In this document: positions 46,289 through 57,697 of the stretch, in pieces | Numbering within the stretch: position 1 is the stretch's first letter | Layout of the letters: each line of letters opens with the position of its first letter | Made by a program: the position numbers and the translations under genes | Notes under the pieces: model-generated | What the model was told of the DNA's origin: nothing | Databases searched by the model: none | What the model saw: only the letters and a program-made list of their open reading frames with translations | Assembly: GCA_014871385.1 (NCBI GenBank) | Contig: CM026426.1 | Location: 24,021,437-24,085,436, forward strand | Direction: 5' to 3' | Source: Ceratodon purpureus | Taxonomy: Eukaryota; Streptophyta; Bryopsida; Pseudoditrichales; Ditrichaceae | DNA: 64,000 nucleotides

Positions 46289-49200
46289 TCAAACTGAGAA
46301 CATGCTACAATCGCTACTTCCACTCTCAGAACCCGATGACTCGGAATCTCCTTCTACAGCCTCTTCATCGACAAATAGAAGGGCCCTAGGATCAAAACTA
46401 GTGGGCCGACTAGGAACATATCTAAGTGCACCACATTGAAGCGCTTGTGCTAAGCCCTCTGCATAGTCCGGAAGTATAAAAGGCTGAATCGGTCTGGAAT
46501 GAAGACGCCACGATGGAGTGGACCCGGCTCTATGCCCACTTCGCGGTGTTGTCACAACTACTCTGCAATAGAAAGCCAGAAGTGTTTAGATCGAATAGGT
46601 AAGTTTGCGTACAGAAACAATCTTAGATGAATTGCACGAAACAAACAAAATCTAGAGTAAGACTTACAATACTTAGTGGGTCTTTGTTTCTTTGCTGGTG
46701 CTTCCTCTGCTGTTGCCGGTCTAGGATGTTAAGGGGGGCCCATGGGAGATTTTGCGGCCATATACGGCTTGAGAATGGACTTGAATATGGCTTCGTCATC
46801 CTCAAAAGCTATAATATGACGACCAATAGCCTGGCAAGCCTTGACAGAGGCCCCTGCAACTCATACCATGATGAAGAAGTGAGAAACTGAGGAAGGAATG
46901 AGAGGAATATTTATGTAGGGACATGTAAGAATGGTTACATGTTCCTGCCTTCCAGTCGAGGACTATGTCGCCGGGCTTCGAGAGCTCTCCAATTATGCTC
47001 TCCATCATCTTAGGGGCTTTCTCCCTTGGCCCTCTCCATGGAACATCCCCATTCATTTGCTGAGAATCAACGTCGATAAAGTTGAAAATCGCAACACTCT
47101 CGGTAATGTTGAGGTCGCCATGTATGACATCGGATTTCTTCGTTTGAAAGGAGAACTTAGATGGCGGCTCGCCACCACGAACGAAGACGCGGATCCAGAA
47201 CCGATTAGTCTGCAATCAACCAAATTATGTCAGAATGAATAAACGGAAGGGATAGTACTAAGTAAAGTGAAGGAAAGGAAAGGATGAAATTACCAGGTTG
47301 TCGGGGTTCGTAGGAGAAGTCAGGCCGAGCACATTGAAGCCCCACCAGTCTTTGTAAAGGACGAACTTAGTGGCGCTAGCTTCTTTCGAGAATCTCCGTA
47401 GCCAACGCTTGATCATTGTTGTAGATGATGCACAGAGCGCCATCATTTTGCAAGTACAGACTTGCGAAATAGAAAATGTCGTACACATAATCCTTTTCAC
47501 GGGAGTTCCAAGGAGGAATCACTGTAGGGGGATCGGAAACGAGAGGGACAAGAAGATTCTCAGGGATGTCTACGATGATCAAGTCGACTCCCAGATGATT
47601 CTCATCCTGGCACCGCTCAGGAACTTGGTTATGGCGCCCACGTCCAAACTGGAGAAACAACGCTATAGGGTTAGACTATATGAAATTAATTGAAGTTTAC
47701 GTAATATCTTATTATTGAAGAAGAGAATCATACCTTGCGCACGAACTCTAGAGTTTTCACCCAATCCGGATGGCCACCCTTGTCTTTGAGCTCCATGTTA
47801 CAAACCAGTAACGAGGTCACGGATGACTTGATGATAGAAACACAAGTGGAATGGGGAGTTCCTGCGGAGGAGGTGCTTGCCGGGAGAAGTCTGGCCTTCC
47901 TTTGCTCCAGAAGACCTCTGGTGATAGCGGATGCACTTACCGATGAAGGCGCAGGAGTAGGGGACGGATTGGAAACGACAATAACAGGAGAGGGAACGGC
48001 AGCCCCCTTCTCCGGTGCGGAGGACTCTGCACCAGTCTCCTGAGAGCCCTGGGACTTAGCACCCAATTTTCGCAGTCTCCGCGCTCTTCCTTTCTTTGGT
48101 GGAGGTGCAGATGATTGTTCCTGCAGGCCTTCGGCCTCCTCCGAACCGTCTCCAGAATCCTCGATGGCTAATGATCCTCCGTCAAGCTCAGATTTGAGCT
48201 CCGCTTCGGACTCAATAACGAAACCTCGAATGCAATCCAGGTACCAACAACCAGCACCTAGGTGGGGCGATTTGTACCTCTTCAACTGTAGAGGAGTGTA
48301 GATACACTGATCAGAGCCTTTCTCAATCCACGCTGAAAAGTACCGGGGGAGCTTCTCGAGTGTAATTGCACCTTTCGGAAGCAGCTCTCTCTTGAAGTAC
48401 CTAATGAAGTTCACTTGCCATTGATCAGAATCATGTGATTGACATCGTATACAAGCGAAAAGAAAATAAGATAGGAAGACGTGGTTCATAAGTGTCATAC
48501 CGGTATGTCACACGCTTGACAACATTTGCAGCTCCAGGAAAAGTAGAAAAATCAGACTTCTTATCAAAAGCCTTCTCTGCGCGGGTACCAAGAAATGAGG
48601 GGAAGGCCTTTTCCCAAAGGAGAATACGCCAACTCTCCACATATGCGTCCGGCCGCATAACTCCCGGGAAGGACTTCCACTTGATGACAAGGTTCTCCGT
48701 CTTGCAGATGTCATCAAACTCCCGGGTAACAGCATCTTCTATCTGCGACAGAAAGGTAAAGTCGTTGAGATAAATATTGACATGGTGCAAAGAAGAAGTG
48801 GTTTTAGTTTTTTTTACGAAGTTTGAAGGAACTATACCCCAGCCCAAAATGTTGCCTTGTTCAACCAAGGGTCGAAGTCGGCCTCCTTAAAGTCCTGGGG
48901 CAAAAATCTGTAAGATTGTCGTGCACTTGGTGAAGAGTTCCACCACCTCAGCCAACGCGCTTTAAACTTTGCATCAACAGCTGCAGGAACAATCTTCTGA
49001 AGCTTCTCCACTGTCATCTCCGGCTTGGAGAATTCACTGTAATGCCGATTGATCTGGGATGTGAACATTACATGAACGGAAAGATTAGATTTTAAACTAG
49101 TAAATGGAAACTACAGTAGAAATGTCAAGAAACTCACCTCTGCAAGGAAGTCATCACCGTTTTTGGGATTGGCAATGGCCAGGTACTTGGTGAAGTCCTT

Positions 49201-51752
49201 CTTCTTAATGGTGTCGACCATGCTGGTTGAAGCGGCAGACATGGCATCCCAAACACCTGACGCAGTTTGCTCTGGAATGGGTGTTTTCTCCTTGTAGATC
49301 CTGGCAGCTTCGTCAGAAGCAGCATTTATTTCTCTCTGGGAAATAAAATTATCAACTTGTGAGTGTCAGGAGCAAGACAGTTCATGTCATTTAGACGCGT
49401 GAGGGAGGGGGGAGTTAGTGCTTACACGATAGAGAAATGCGATGAAGACTTTTGTTGGCAAAGTAAACCATCCAGGAATTGATGGTTTGTGATTCAAAGA
49501 TATTTGATACTCGTCCGCTGTGAGCAGATCCTTGAATTCCTCCAATTTCATCACACCGAAAGAGCGAATACGAAAGAGTTTTGCTGGAAGATTACTCTTG
49601 ACGTGATCATTCTCTGTAGACCTGCTCGAAAAGATGGTAGTTAATTAAAGGCGAGAAGTGCAAGTTCAAGCAGTTAGCAAGAAGTTTGGACAATAAATAG
49701 TGATACAATTCTTACCAGTTAATGTCGTGCATGGCATGAAGAAGGTTTCCCACATGACCGCGTGGGTCAATAACAATGCAATGCACGGAGATGTGCCACG
49801 CTGGATCTTCGCTGTGATGATTGTTGATATGTCTGTACCATGCGGCAAGGCGATGGTTACCTTCCCAGACATAGAACATCTTCCCAGAGAACTCCTTCCA
49901 GTCCGGGTCGGCCAAGAGCTCATCTTCGAAAGCATCATTGACTTCTTGCCAACAAGGGCTCTAGTCAGCCTTGATCTCCTCAGTGACATCGGCTGTCTTC
50001 TCTTCGTGGTTGTACATGGAAATGTACATGACACGGTCTCCATCTCTAAATCCATTGACAAACTCTCGCTCCAAATGTTGAACTCCCATCTCTCCTACTG
50101 GTCGCACTCTTGCCATTGAGAGCATCCTGCAAACAGGAACTAGGATACGGGACTTCGTCTTTGGGAGTATTTGGAGGTCGTTGATGACGCCAATGGAGTC
50201 TTGCTTGTGCTGTATCCGATGTTCCAAATCACTCTCCACTGCATTCGTCAATTCACTAGGACAAGAGGGCGCTGGCAACTGATCCTGTGTTTGAGTTACC
50301 TGTCAAAGGTCATACGTATTTAGACTTGATTCGAAGGCAAGGATCGTGAGCAAATCAAATAGTTAAAAGAATAATAAAAGAATTGCTTCTTAGACTGATA
50401 CATCTCTTTTGAGAACCAAATAAAGTAGTAATTAGTAGAGAAGAGGCCACTATGTGCGTGGTGCACGACTATAATAATCCCTAGCCTGTCTGCAGTTCCA
50501 GTGACGGCGCCTCTTCCAAAATCGCCTCGTCTGCTGGACAGGGCATGGCAATATCGCTGGGAGGGCGAAGACAACATGGGCTGGCCTCCTCACTCTAATA
50601 GGCGAGGAAGGAGAAGGTGGAGACATAGGCGGAGTACCAAGTCGCGGAGAAGTGGGCACATAGCCCGGGATGTAGGCTCGTAGACAGGGGACGTAGGCAT
50701 GCACTGAGGGGAGTGGACCTCAAGAGGTCCACTACCTAAACCTACAGGGTTGCCTAAATCACACCTACAAAAATGGGGCTGATCAAATGAATCCGAGAGG
50801 TCGGAAACATTGATCACTGAGATTGGGGAACTGATGGACAAGGGTGCATCTGAGAATACCTGGAGAAGAGGAACAAAGTCAATGACAGTTTACCATCTAA
50901 GGTTTTAGAACACAATAAGAAAGAAATATGGATGTTCAATAAACTACGCAATGTTAAAAAGAAAAGGCAAAGATGATTAGATTACCTCAGTTTCTGCTGG
51001 AGTTGGGCCATCGAAATCACTTGCAATAAATTGGTCAGTGACCTCCTACAACACAAAGAGTATGCAAATCATAAGCAATCAGCAAAAAGAAGATGAAAGA
51101 TGTAAATAAAATAATCCATTCCCATAAGAGTATCAACTATTCTCTTAAGAGCTCTAAATCGCACAAGGGAGCTCTAATTTGCACTCGCATCTGCAGCCAC
51201 CAAGGCCGCGGCCATGGCTGCCGCAGCCTCCACTGCTTCCTTCCACAATGTCTCCCCCACATTCCCCCCCGCCATGTCGGGGGATGTCGGCTCCAAATGC
51301 GCCACTTGCTGCCCCTCACACCCTGGAACCGAGGCTTCCATATACGCAAGGGGGCTCGCATCTGCAGCCACCAAGGCCGCGGCCATGGCTGCCGCAGCCT
51401 CCATTGCTTTGTTTCACAATGTCTCCCCCACATTTACCCCCACCATGTGGGGGGATGTCGGCTCTGAATGCGCCACTTGCTGCCCCTCACACCCCGGAAC
51501 CTTAATTTGGTGTGCTGACAACATTACACACCCCGGAACGATTTTACGAATGCTACAAAAATATTTAGCCAATGGCAATCCAGCTCCCCGTCTCTTCAAT
51601 GGTGCACTCAAAATGTTGTCATTTGACTTCGCTTTTCTACGCGATTCTCTCCTCTTCCTCGCTCTCCTATTGGTAAAATCTGTACCATACGATTTTCTTC
51701 TACGATGGGGAGTGACAGAAGTGGAGGGAGCTGACCCTCCACTCTCCTTCAT
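46289..51752 (-). CDS. ParB-like domain / beta-class DNA amino-methyltransferase fusion (multi-exon MULE cargo)
   Basis: About 12 exons on the minus strand with good GT-AG borders: for example 49716 donor, 49623 acceptor, 49427 donor, 47651 acceptor, 47295 donor, 47208 acceptor, 46939 donor and 46853 acceptor, all keeping frame. The N-terminus (from ATG 51752) is basic, then has two 57-residue repeats ending AAAAMAAALVAADAS and a Pro-rich linker. At 50299-49716 is a ParB-like region with FVNGFRDGDRV and the GNHRLAAW box. At 47651-46660 is a methyltransferase in beta-class order: a motif IV-like VDIPEN (DPPxN expected), a target-recognition stretch, then KPGDIVLDWKAGT and, after splicing, AFEDDEA. 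It is predicted to methylate adenine or N4-cytosine in DNA, but motif IV has changed. There are in-frame stops near 49966 (TAG), 51413 (TGA) and 46730 (TAA), and a frame change near 47390, so it is probably decayed. Confidence 0.65.
51187..51510 (-). repeat. Two 171-bp tandem coding repeats
   Basis: Units start at 51187 and 51358 and are nearly identical. Each encodes GCEGQQVAH, NVGETL and EAAAAMAAALVAADAS. An Ala-rich coding repeat in the N-terminal part of the methyltransferase gene. Confidence 0.8.
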
Positions 51753-51810
51753 GTGTTTAACTATCGATACAGCTCACCTTAGAACATGGCTCTCCTTTTA
51801 ACATCCCTTC

Positions 51811-51822
51811 ATCTTATATATC
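51811..51822 (-). promoter_or_regulatory. TATA box of the ParB-methyltransferase gene
   Basis: On the minus strand GATATATAAG lies about 60 bp upstream of ATG 51752. It faces away from the transposase gene, which starts near 52338. Confidence 0.5.
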
Positions 51823-52337
51823 CCAAACCCCCAACCCCTCTAACTCAGCCCTAAATACTTACCTTATGCTTAACTTACTTAAATTATTTGAAACTATAAT
51901 TAAATGCATTTTGAATTAAAGTTGATGAGATCAATCTATTATTATGAGAGAGAATCTGAAGTCCACCAAAGAATAAAAGATTTGAATTAAGCACTGGAAT
52001 ACTTGTATCAAATATGGAAGCAACTGACGGCTCACTCTAATCTCACCAAACTTCACATCGAATAGAATCGGTCTCACGATTCAATTACTAAAGGCGTAGT
52101 TCTAAAAACTCCTACCCAGTACAGTTGGGCCTGCAAAAAGCAACATTCTTATTAGTTAGCGCCGTCTCTCTTAATTCATACATTCGTTAGATGGACACAT
52201 GGGCATTCCAACCTGAATAAAACGATCAACAGCAATGCATCATTCCTTTCACTTTGCTCTCGCGATACTGCGTCGTTAGTACTCTCACTCTCCTCCCTTC
52301 TTTCACTAGTATCACTGAGTTGCCTGCGAACTTGGGG
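51823..52337. other. Divergent promoter region between methyltransferase and transposase genes
   Basis: About 0.5 kb of AT-rich sequence separates the two divergent genes and probably holds both sets of control sites. No specific transposase promoter is assigned. Confidence 0.4.
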
Positions 52338-53453
52338 ATGGTCTGTCCGTACGCCCAAGGCATGGGCATCCCTCTTAGGTTTTGCGTAGATGACGATGGT
52401 CTAGCTACAATTTCCTCTCTTCGCCTAAGTCTCGGATTCCATTTCCGTGAGGATACCATCAGTATAGAAGAGGAAATCTTTGATGACGTTACTGCAGAGG
52501 TTACCCACACCCTCGGGCAACTTTCCACGAGAGATGAGAACAATATGTTGCAGTGGAGACTCTTCCCTCGATCCTATAGAGTCTATGGTCTTACTGATTC
52601 TCTGATGGCTGCATCAACTGAGATCCTCACCCCGCGTCGCTCATCTACATGCACAATTCACACTCCCTTACCTCGTGATGTCAAGGTCAAAGTCGAGCCT
52701 GGTACTGAAACTTCAGACGTAGAGAAACCTCCCCTTCCGACAGTCATTTCTCTCTCCTCTGATGACGAAGTCAGTCCCGTCAAGTCGGTGCCTAAGGTCC
52801 ACGCAGATGCTCCTCCTTCCAATGTCTCTCCTCCATTGTCCCAGGTCACAGTTAGCATTGTCCCCCTCCTTCAACAGCTTGCTAAGGCGCGTGGGTCAAA
52901 AAACATTTTGAAAAAGATAGACTATTCCACTATTAGACACGAGAGAGTTGAGTACTTGCCTGCGAAGTTTGATGGTCTGGTTCTTTTTGAGTTGCCCCCA
53001 GCTGCTGCAGGTTCCTCTAAGCTCGCCGCCAAGTCAATGCAGGGAATGGACAAACGATACGACGGACACTTGTGGACCAAGACCATCACAACAAACATCA
53101 AAAACGACTTCGGACTCTCTTTTCGAAGTTCCACCTGCGTCGGATGGCTGCGCTGCACCATCGAGGAGTATGACTTCTTGAAGTGTGTTCCCAAGATCTT
53201 TGATGTTAACGAGACTGAGTTTGAAGGGTGTACCCTGCAAACTTTTCTCATGGATCAGCCTCCTCCATCTGATTCCACGCTAGTGTGCAAGGTATGTAAA
53301 GAACCTCCATCATGTGTAGCTACATGTGAGGCTAAGATTTATTACGTAGTGGGCAAAGCAAATCAGACTAGAGCTTGTATTTACATAGGAACACATGATC
53401 ATCCAGTGAAAGTTGGAGACTATAGAGACTCTAAAGCAGAAATTAGTAGCTGA
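52338..53453 (+). CDS. MULE transposase, N-terminal part with GCM/WRKY-type zinc domain
   Basis: The first ATG is 52338 (MVCPYAQGMG); the frame is open from 52254 but begins with a TTG. It has an acidic N-terminus, a Ser/Pro linker with SDVEKPP, then CVGWLRCTIEEYDF, C-x2-C in CKVCKEPPSC and IGTHDHPVKVGDYRDS. This Cys/His arrangement resembles the GCM/WRKY zinc finger that precedes the DDE core in many Mutator-like transposases and would bind the terminal repeats. It is in frame with the core at 53472 but separated by a TGA and a TAG within 21 nt, which may be a short intron or real stops. Confidence 0.65.
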   Translation: MVCPYAQGMGIPLRFCVDDDGLATISSLRLSLGFHFREDTISIEEEIFDDVTAEVTHTLGQLSTRDENNMLQWRLFPRSYRVYGLTDSLMAASTEILTPRRSSTCTIHTPLPRDVKVKVEPGTETSDVEKPPLPTVISLSSDDEVSPVKSVPKVHADAPPSNVSPPLSQVTVSIVPLLQQLAKARGSKNILKKIDYSTIRHERVEYLPAKFDGLVLFELPPAAAGSSKLAAKSMQGMDKRYDGHLWTKTITTNIKNDFGLSFRSSTCVGWLRCTIEEYDFLKCVPKIFDVNETEFEGCTLQTFLMDQPPPSDSTLVCKVCKEPPSCVATCEAKIYYVVGKANQTRACIYIGTHDHPVKVGDYRDSKAEISS

Positions 53454-53471
53454 ATAGAATAGCAGGTAGAG

Positions 53472-54413
53472 ATGAACAACAAAGCAACCAAGAGCGCCGT
53501 TGTCTTGGAGGCGAGCAAACTACTCATCGGGAGCTACCTGCTACAGCTCGAGGATGCACCACCGAGGAAGCTGACGATGGAGGAGCTGGTTCCTGTTCTG
53601 GATCGTTGCAAAGACATGGCGTCACCAAACATCCGCAACAAAGTCGCGACCTTCAAAAGATACAGAAGGTACGGAATCATGGACGGTATCACCAAGCTCC
53701 GTGGAAACAGTCTCTGGGCGTATGTCCAAGAGAATAGGTTTCCTGGTCAGGGATCTATGCGTGACAAAGTCTTCGTCTTCAAGATGTCGGAGGTCGGGCC
53801 GGGAAGTGGTGTCGACTTGGTCAGCCGAATGCAAGCTGGTGAAGATTTAGAAAACGCATGGATCATGTTCGACCATGTAAAACGCGTGAAAGATTGGTCG
53901 ACGATGGCGTGCCATGTGTACGATGCCACCTACTGCCGCGTGATGACAATCGCCACTTGCGACATGCAGTCCGAGGACACGGAGGCCCAGCTCGTCTTCT
54001 GGAAAAACCTGAACCTGGTCATGGAGATCAATGGCGTTGCAGCGCCGAACTTCAAGGGGTTCATGGCAGATAACGCACAGGCGAATTGGAATGCAGTGCG
54101 AATCCTTTACGGCAATGGCAACAAAGAGGACCTAATGGAGGACCGGGAGAGGTCGTGCTTGTTCCACTGGACTCAGAACATGGTCGCGTATACGCAGAAG
54201 CACTTCCCCGAAGAACTCTGGGAACAGCACAAGAAGATGTGCACTCAGTACAAGAATGCGACCAGCATGGCAGAGGCGGACACTCTGTACCACGCGTTGC
54301 GAGCATGGTGGGCATCCAACGGGGTCGTTGGCGAGAGCAGACTCATCAAACTCGATCAGTGGCTCTCATTCTGGCACCACCGCTTCCGCTAGTAGGGGGG
54401 ATTCATGACCGAG
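53472..54413 (+). pseudogene. MULE transposase catalytic core (RNase H-like), with a TAG-TAG pair
   Basis: From ATG 53472. D151 in VYDATYCRV, D200 in KGFMADNAQANWNAVR and the following CLFHWTQNM with WEQHKKMC (glutamate, then histidine nearby) match the D-D-E layout of Mutator-like transposases. The ORF reaches HHRFR, then TAG TAG GGG GGA TTC ATG ACC GAG, ending at a GTATGA donor (54414). Related proteins usually have Q-W-G-G there, so the two stops look like CAG and TGG turned into TAG. The intron at 54414-54519 keeps frame into the next exon. Confidence 0.7.
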
Positions 54414-54519
54414 GTATGATCTCTCCACTCTGTTTTCATGTTTATGATACTGGTTTCCTAGCCCTGACCTACAAAACTGTAATCGGTGAATCTAACAGCA
54501 CCTACTGTCAAATCTGCAG

Positions 54520-56012
54520 AAATTCACGAAAGAAGAACTCACAGAGATGCCGACCTGTAACCTCGCCGAAACAGTTCACAACAAGTTGCTCCAAGCTTCA
54601 GGAAACAATGGGAACGACCTCTACGTTGCTACCGTGGACGATTTCGTTCGGGCTTTTCTACACGTTGTCAACTACTACCAGTTCCTCAAAGGTGACAACG
54701 GCGGTACAGGACCGTCGAAGAAGAAACTCAGGCTTCGGATGGCGGAACGCAACGCGAAGAAATGGGGAAATCCTACACTGCTCGATAAGCCCATGCTCGA
54801 TATGCCAGGCGCGGATGAGTTCTGCACCCGTCAGCCTATCATGCCTGGAGCGGAAGTGTTTGGTTCACAAAAGCAAAAAGCCGACGTCCCCATCGGAGCT
54901 GACGAGGAGTCTCATCGCCCGGACAAGACAAACTTCTCACGCCCAAGAGGCCCAAGACGTGCCGTCAGGGCTTGCCCTATGCAGATGCCCGTCATTGTGG
55001 AAGACGACTCCGAACACGACACCGAGGTACAATGTACCCAACCTCCTGCCCAGGAAGTTGATTCCCCTTTACCTTCACCTGTGAACAAGGGCGGCATTCG
55101 CCATGTCAACGCGGTTGAAGAAACGAAGGTCGACGTGAAGGAGTGGCACATTTCCAGACTTCACAAACTTTCTGCGAAGTGCTGCTGGGCCCAAAGAGCT
55201 GAAACGAAGAAGAAGTGCACTGAGAGAATCGTCAGGGGGCCCCATTGCACAGCTGCCCCGACCTACACTGGGCTTTGGACTAACTACCGCAGGAACACAG
55301 TCGAGAAGACAGAGTTCTTCTTCTGCTCTGATGATATTGAGCGCTGCGTGAAAGGCTCTAAGCGGAAGTGGGTAGCACACTACTCAAAGGACGAGGAATT
55401 CCCCTCCATTCCAGAGGTGTGGCCAGTGAAACTTGGTACTAACCTAAAACTCACTGAGATTCTTGCCCTCGAAGCAGCGGGCTTTCACTTCCGCCGAAGA
55501 AGCGGGTCTCCCCAAGACGCCTCTTCTCCTCTGCCCCGCCCCCTGCAAATCTTAGCTCGGTGCCAGTCCTTGCAGACGCTGACCACTACCCTGACAAGAG
55601 AGACGGCAAGATGGTGAAGCGCACTGCCACTCGTCCCAATCCGGCGCAGCGACTCTCCATGGACTCCTCCGAGTTGCTTAAAGCGCGCCTCCGTTCCGTC
55701 ACCATGATACCTGAGTCGGGCCACGGTTGCATCATTGGGCTGGATTCGGGCGTCGCTCCACACATCACACGGTACCAGATTACAATCACTTCTTACCCTG
55801 GTTGCACTTGCCCAGCATTCAAGAAGACGATGACTACGTTCCGTGGCAAGACTCAGTTCTCGTATTGTAAGCACCTATACTACATACTCTTGAAGGTCTG
55901 CAACCGTGATCCCGAAGCGGAGCTTTTCATCCATGCGCCTACCTTCAGCTTCAACGAGGTCAAGCTACTCTTAGAGAGTGGAATCTTGCGCCACCCCTTG
56001 GCGAAGAAGTAG
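54520..56012 (+). pseudogene. MULE transposase C-terminal part with SWIM zinc finger
   Basis: After the acceptor TCTGCAG at 54519 the frame reads KFTKEELTEMPTCNLAETVHN, a typical post-core helix of MULE proteins, then a Pro/charged linker and a Cys-rich stretch (CCWAQRAETKKKC...). The last 150 residues (55560-56012) contain the SWIM finger C-T-C-P-A-F...Y-C-K-H-L-Y-Y at 55806-55880. Two frames overlap between 55560 and 55617, so a frame change or an unseen intron lies there. SWIM fingers are usual in Mutator transposases. Confidence 0.7.
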
Positions 56013-56263
56013 GTAGCACTCCTTCTTTAGTACTGCCATTTCCACAATGGCCATTTGTCACGTAGTGAATGATTTTAGTAATATCCCATGTAGTAAGTCC
56101 GCAATACGGAAGCTATATTGACTTTTTCATTATAAAGGCTTTGTCGTTCACATTGATTGCATTCTATTTCAAAACATTCTATCTTGAACAAGTGCACTAT
56201 ATACTTCGTATCCCCTGACATGTACCTTTTATTACAGCAAACATATACTTGTTATTAGATGTC

Positions 56264-56716
56264 TTAATCTTCGAACCTAACACGTTTAGGGTTGCCCACT
56301 ACACTATCAGCAGGACTGCCAGCCGCTGACTGTACTACAGGACAAACTACATTCGCATTCGCTTTCGTTCCCACACTTAGAGCGTGTCCTTGGAATGAAC
56401 GTTTCAGCAATGGCCCACCTCCCCGCCTCCGATTTACTGATTCCCTGGAATAGGTTCCCCTTGGGATCTTTCCAACCTTCGAGTATGCATGTGGTTGCAA
56501 AGGCACATCTGCGTCCTTCTCTAGCACTATGATTTCATCCGAATTTTCTGAACGTGGAGGGTCAGCTCTTACATCCGGTTGTACGTCAACATCCGTTGTC
56601 GAAGTACGCCCTTGGCTGTTGGCCATCACCTCTTCTTCGTCCTCCACCTCAACATATGGTTGAAATGGACAAACATCGTCAGCAAGTGAAACAACAATAT
56701 CTCTGACGTCTTCCAT
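56264..56716 (-). CDS. Small acidic MULE ORF (150 aa), unrecognised
   Basis: From ATG 56716 (MEDVRDIVVSLADD). Acidic first half (VEVEDEEEV), then a basic RRRGGG patch and the C-terminus KRVRFED. No domain is seen. It lies between the transposase 3' end and the right terminal repeat, transcribed towards the transposase. It is complete and unbroken, and could be an accessory protein or chance. Confidence 0.4.
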   Translation of the reverse strand: MEDVRDIVVSLADDVCPFQPYVEVEDEEEVMANSQGRTSTTDVDVQPDVRADPPRSENSDEIIVLEKDADVPLQPHAYSKVGKIPRGTYSRESVNRRRGGGPLLKRSFQGHALSVGTKANANVVCPVVQSAAGSPADSVVGNPKRVRFED

Positions 56717-56948
56717 AGCTGCTGTCCCGCACTACGGAAAAGAGCTTCACATAACACCAACACAAAAGAGGAAGAGACATTCCATAATCCTATCTTAAAT
56801 ATCCGTGAAGATGATGCTTGGCGCCCTTGAAAATCGGCTTTTCATTCATTTAAAAGTTGTCATCCTCCTAAACCGAATGGAAAAAGATGAAGGTTTAGCA
56901 AAGGTCATTTAGCATTTAAAATTTTAAAAAAAAATTAAAAAATGAAAG

Positions 56949-56988
<40 letters not shown>

Positions 56989-57489
56989 ATTTATAAAAAA
57001 TGAAATTAAAAAGATTAAAGTAAAGAAAAGCAATATTTAATATGAAGGTTTAAAAGAATATGAAGGAGATTAACAAATTGAATGTGAAAATAAAATGATT
57101 GTGAAAATAAAATGAAGGAGAAAATTAAATGAAAGGAGGCTTTTGACCCCTCTAACAAGATACATAGAATAAAGAAAATTAATAAAAAATACAAGACAAT
57201 TATTGAAAAAAAAAAAAAAAAAAAAAAAAGAAAAGGAGAAAGACATGTAGACTATGGTGGATGAATTCTAGCAATGTTAAGAAAATGTTACGAAATTAAA
57301 TGTTACTTGATCCCTGTTCAGAGGTTCAATACCAATACATTTTAAGTAGTAATTTGCATATAAATTTAAGGAGATAAGGGGAATTACTGTATGCCTGAAC
57401 TAGTTAGAAGGAGCTGGAGCATAGTAATTGGTGCACGTTAAAAAATTAATCACCAAGAAAAGAGGAAATGAACTACAAATTCAATGAAA
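56717..57489. other. AT-rich MULE spacer with poly-A tracts
   Basis: Contains A39 (56949-56987) and A24 (57206-57229) and many GAAGGA/AAATGAAGG units. No gene seen. Confidence 0.5.
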
Positions 57490-57697
57490 ATACTGTAATT
57501 AGTCCACGGTTATAGGGTCAATTAAATTACTAAAATTAGCAACTTTCCAAAAATACACTAAGAATATTCGAATCTTCTAATTTTATAATTTATTTTTAGT
57601 AAAAAAGTGCTATTTTTAGGTTCTGTTCCCCATTCTGTGCTCTCCGCTCTCCAAATCTGTGCTCACCGCTCTCCGCTCTGCCCTCTCCGCTCACGTA
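57490..57697. repeat. MULE right terminal inverted repeat
   Basis: Complement of the left repeat, with insertions making it longer. Contains TGTGCTCACCGCTCTCCGC and CCACGGTTATAGGGTC. Confidence 0.75.

Larger units (their letters stand above)
43961..57697. mobile_element. Mutator-like element (about 13.7 kb) with DNA-methyltransferase and F-box-like cargo
   Basis: Long terminal inverted repeats begin TATGTGAGCGGAGAG (43961) and TACGTGAGCGGAGAG (complement, ending 57697). They continue with GAGCGGAGAGCGG, GTGAGCACAGA and, further in, ATAACCGTGGA, over more than 100 bp with indels. The flanking 9-mers GAAAGTTCG and CAAGCTTCG agree at six of nine bases, an eroded or mis-set 9-bp duplication. Inside are a GCM/DDE/SWIM-type transposase gene (+), a divergent ParB-methyltransferase gene (-), two plus-strand cargo ORFs and a small minus ORF. 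It sits inside the TAA element, so it is the youngest large insertion here. Confidence 0.75.

Noticed and set aside
43961-57697. A perfect 9-bp target duplication for the MULE
   Set aside because: The best flanking 9-mers agree at only six positions, so the element is called from its terminal repeats and transposase, not from a clean duplication.
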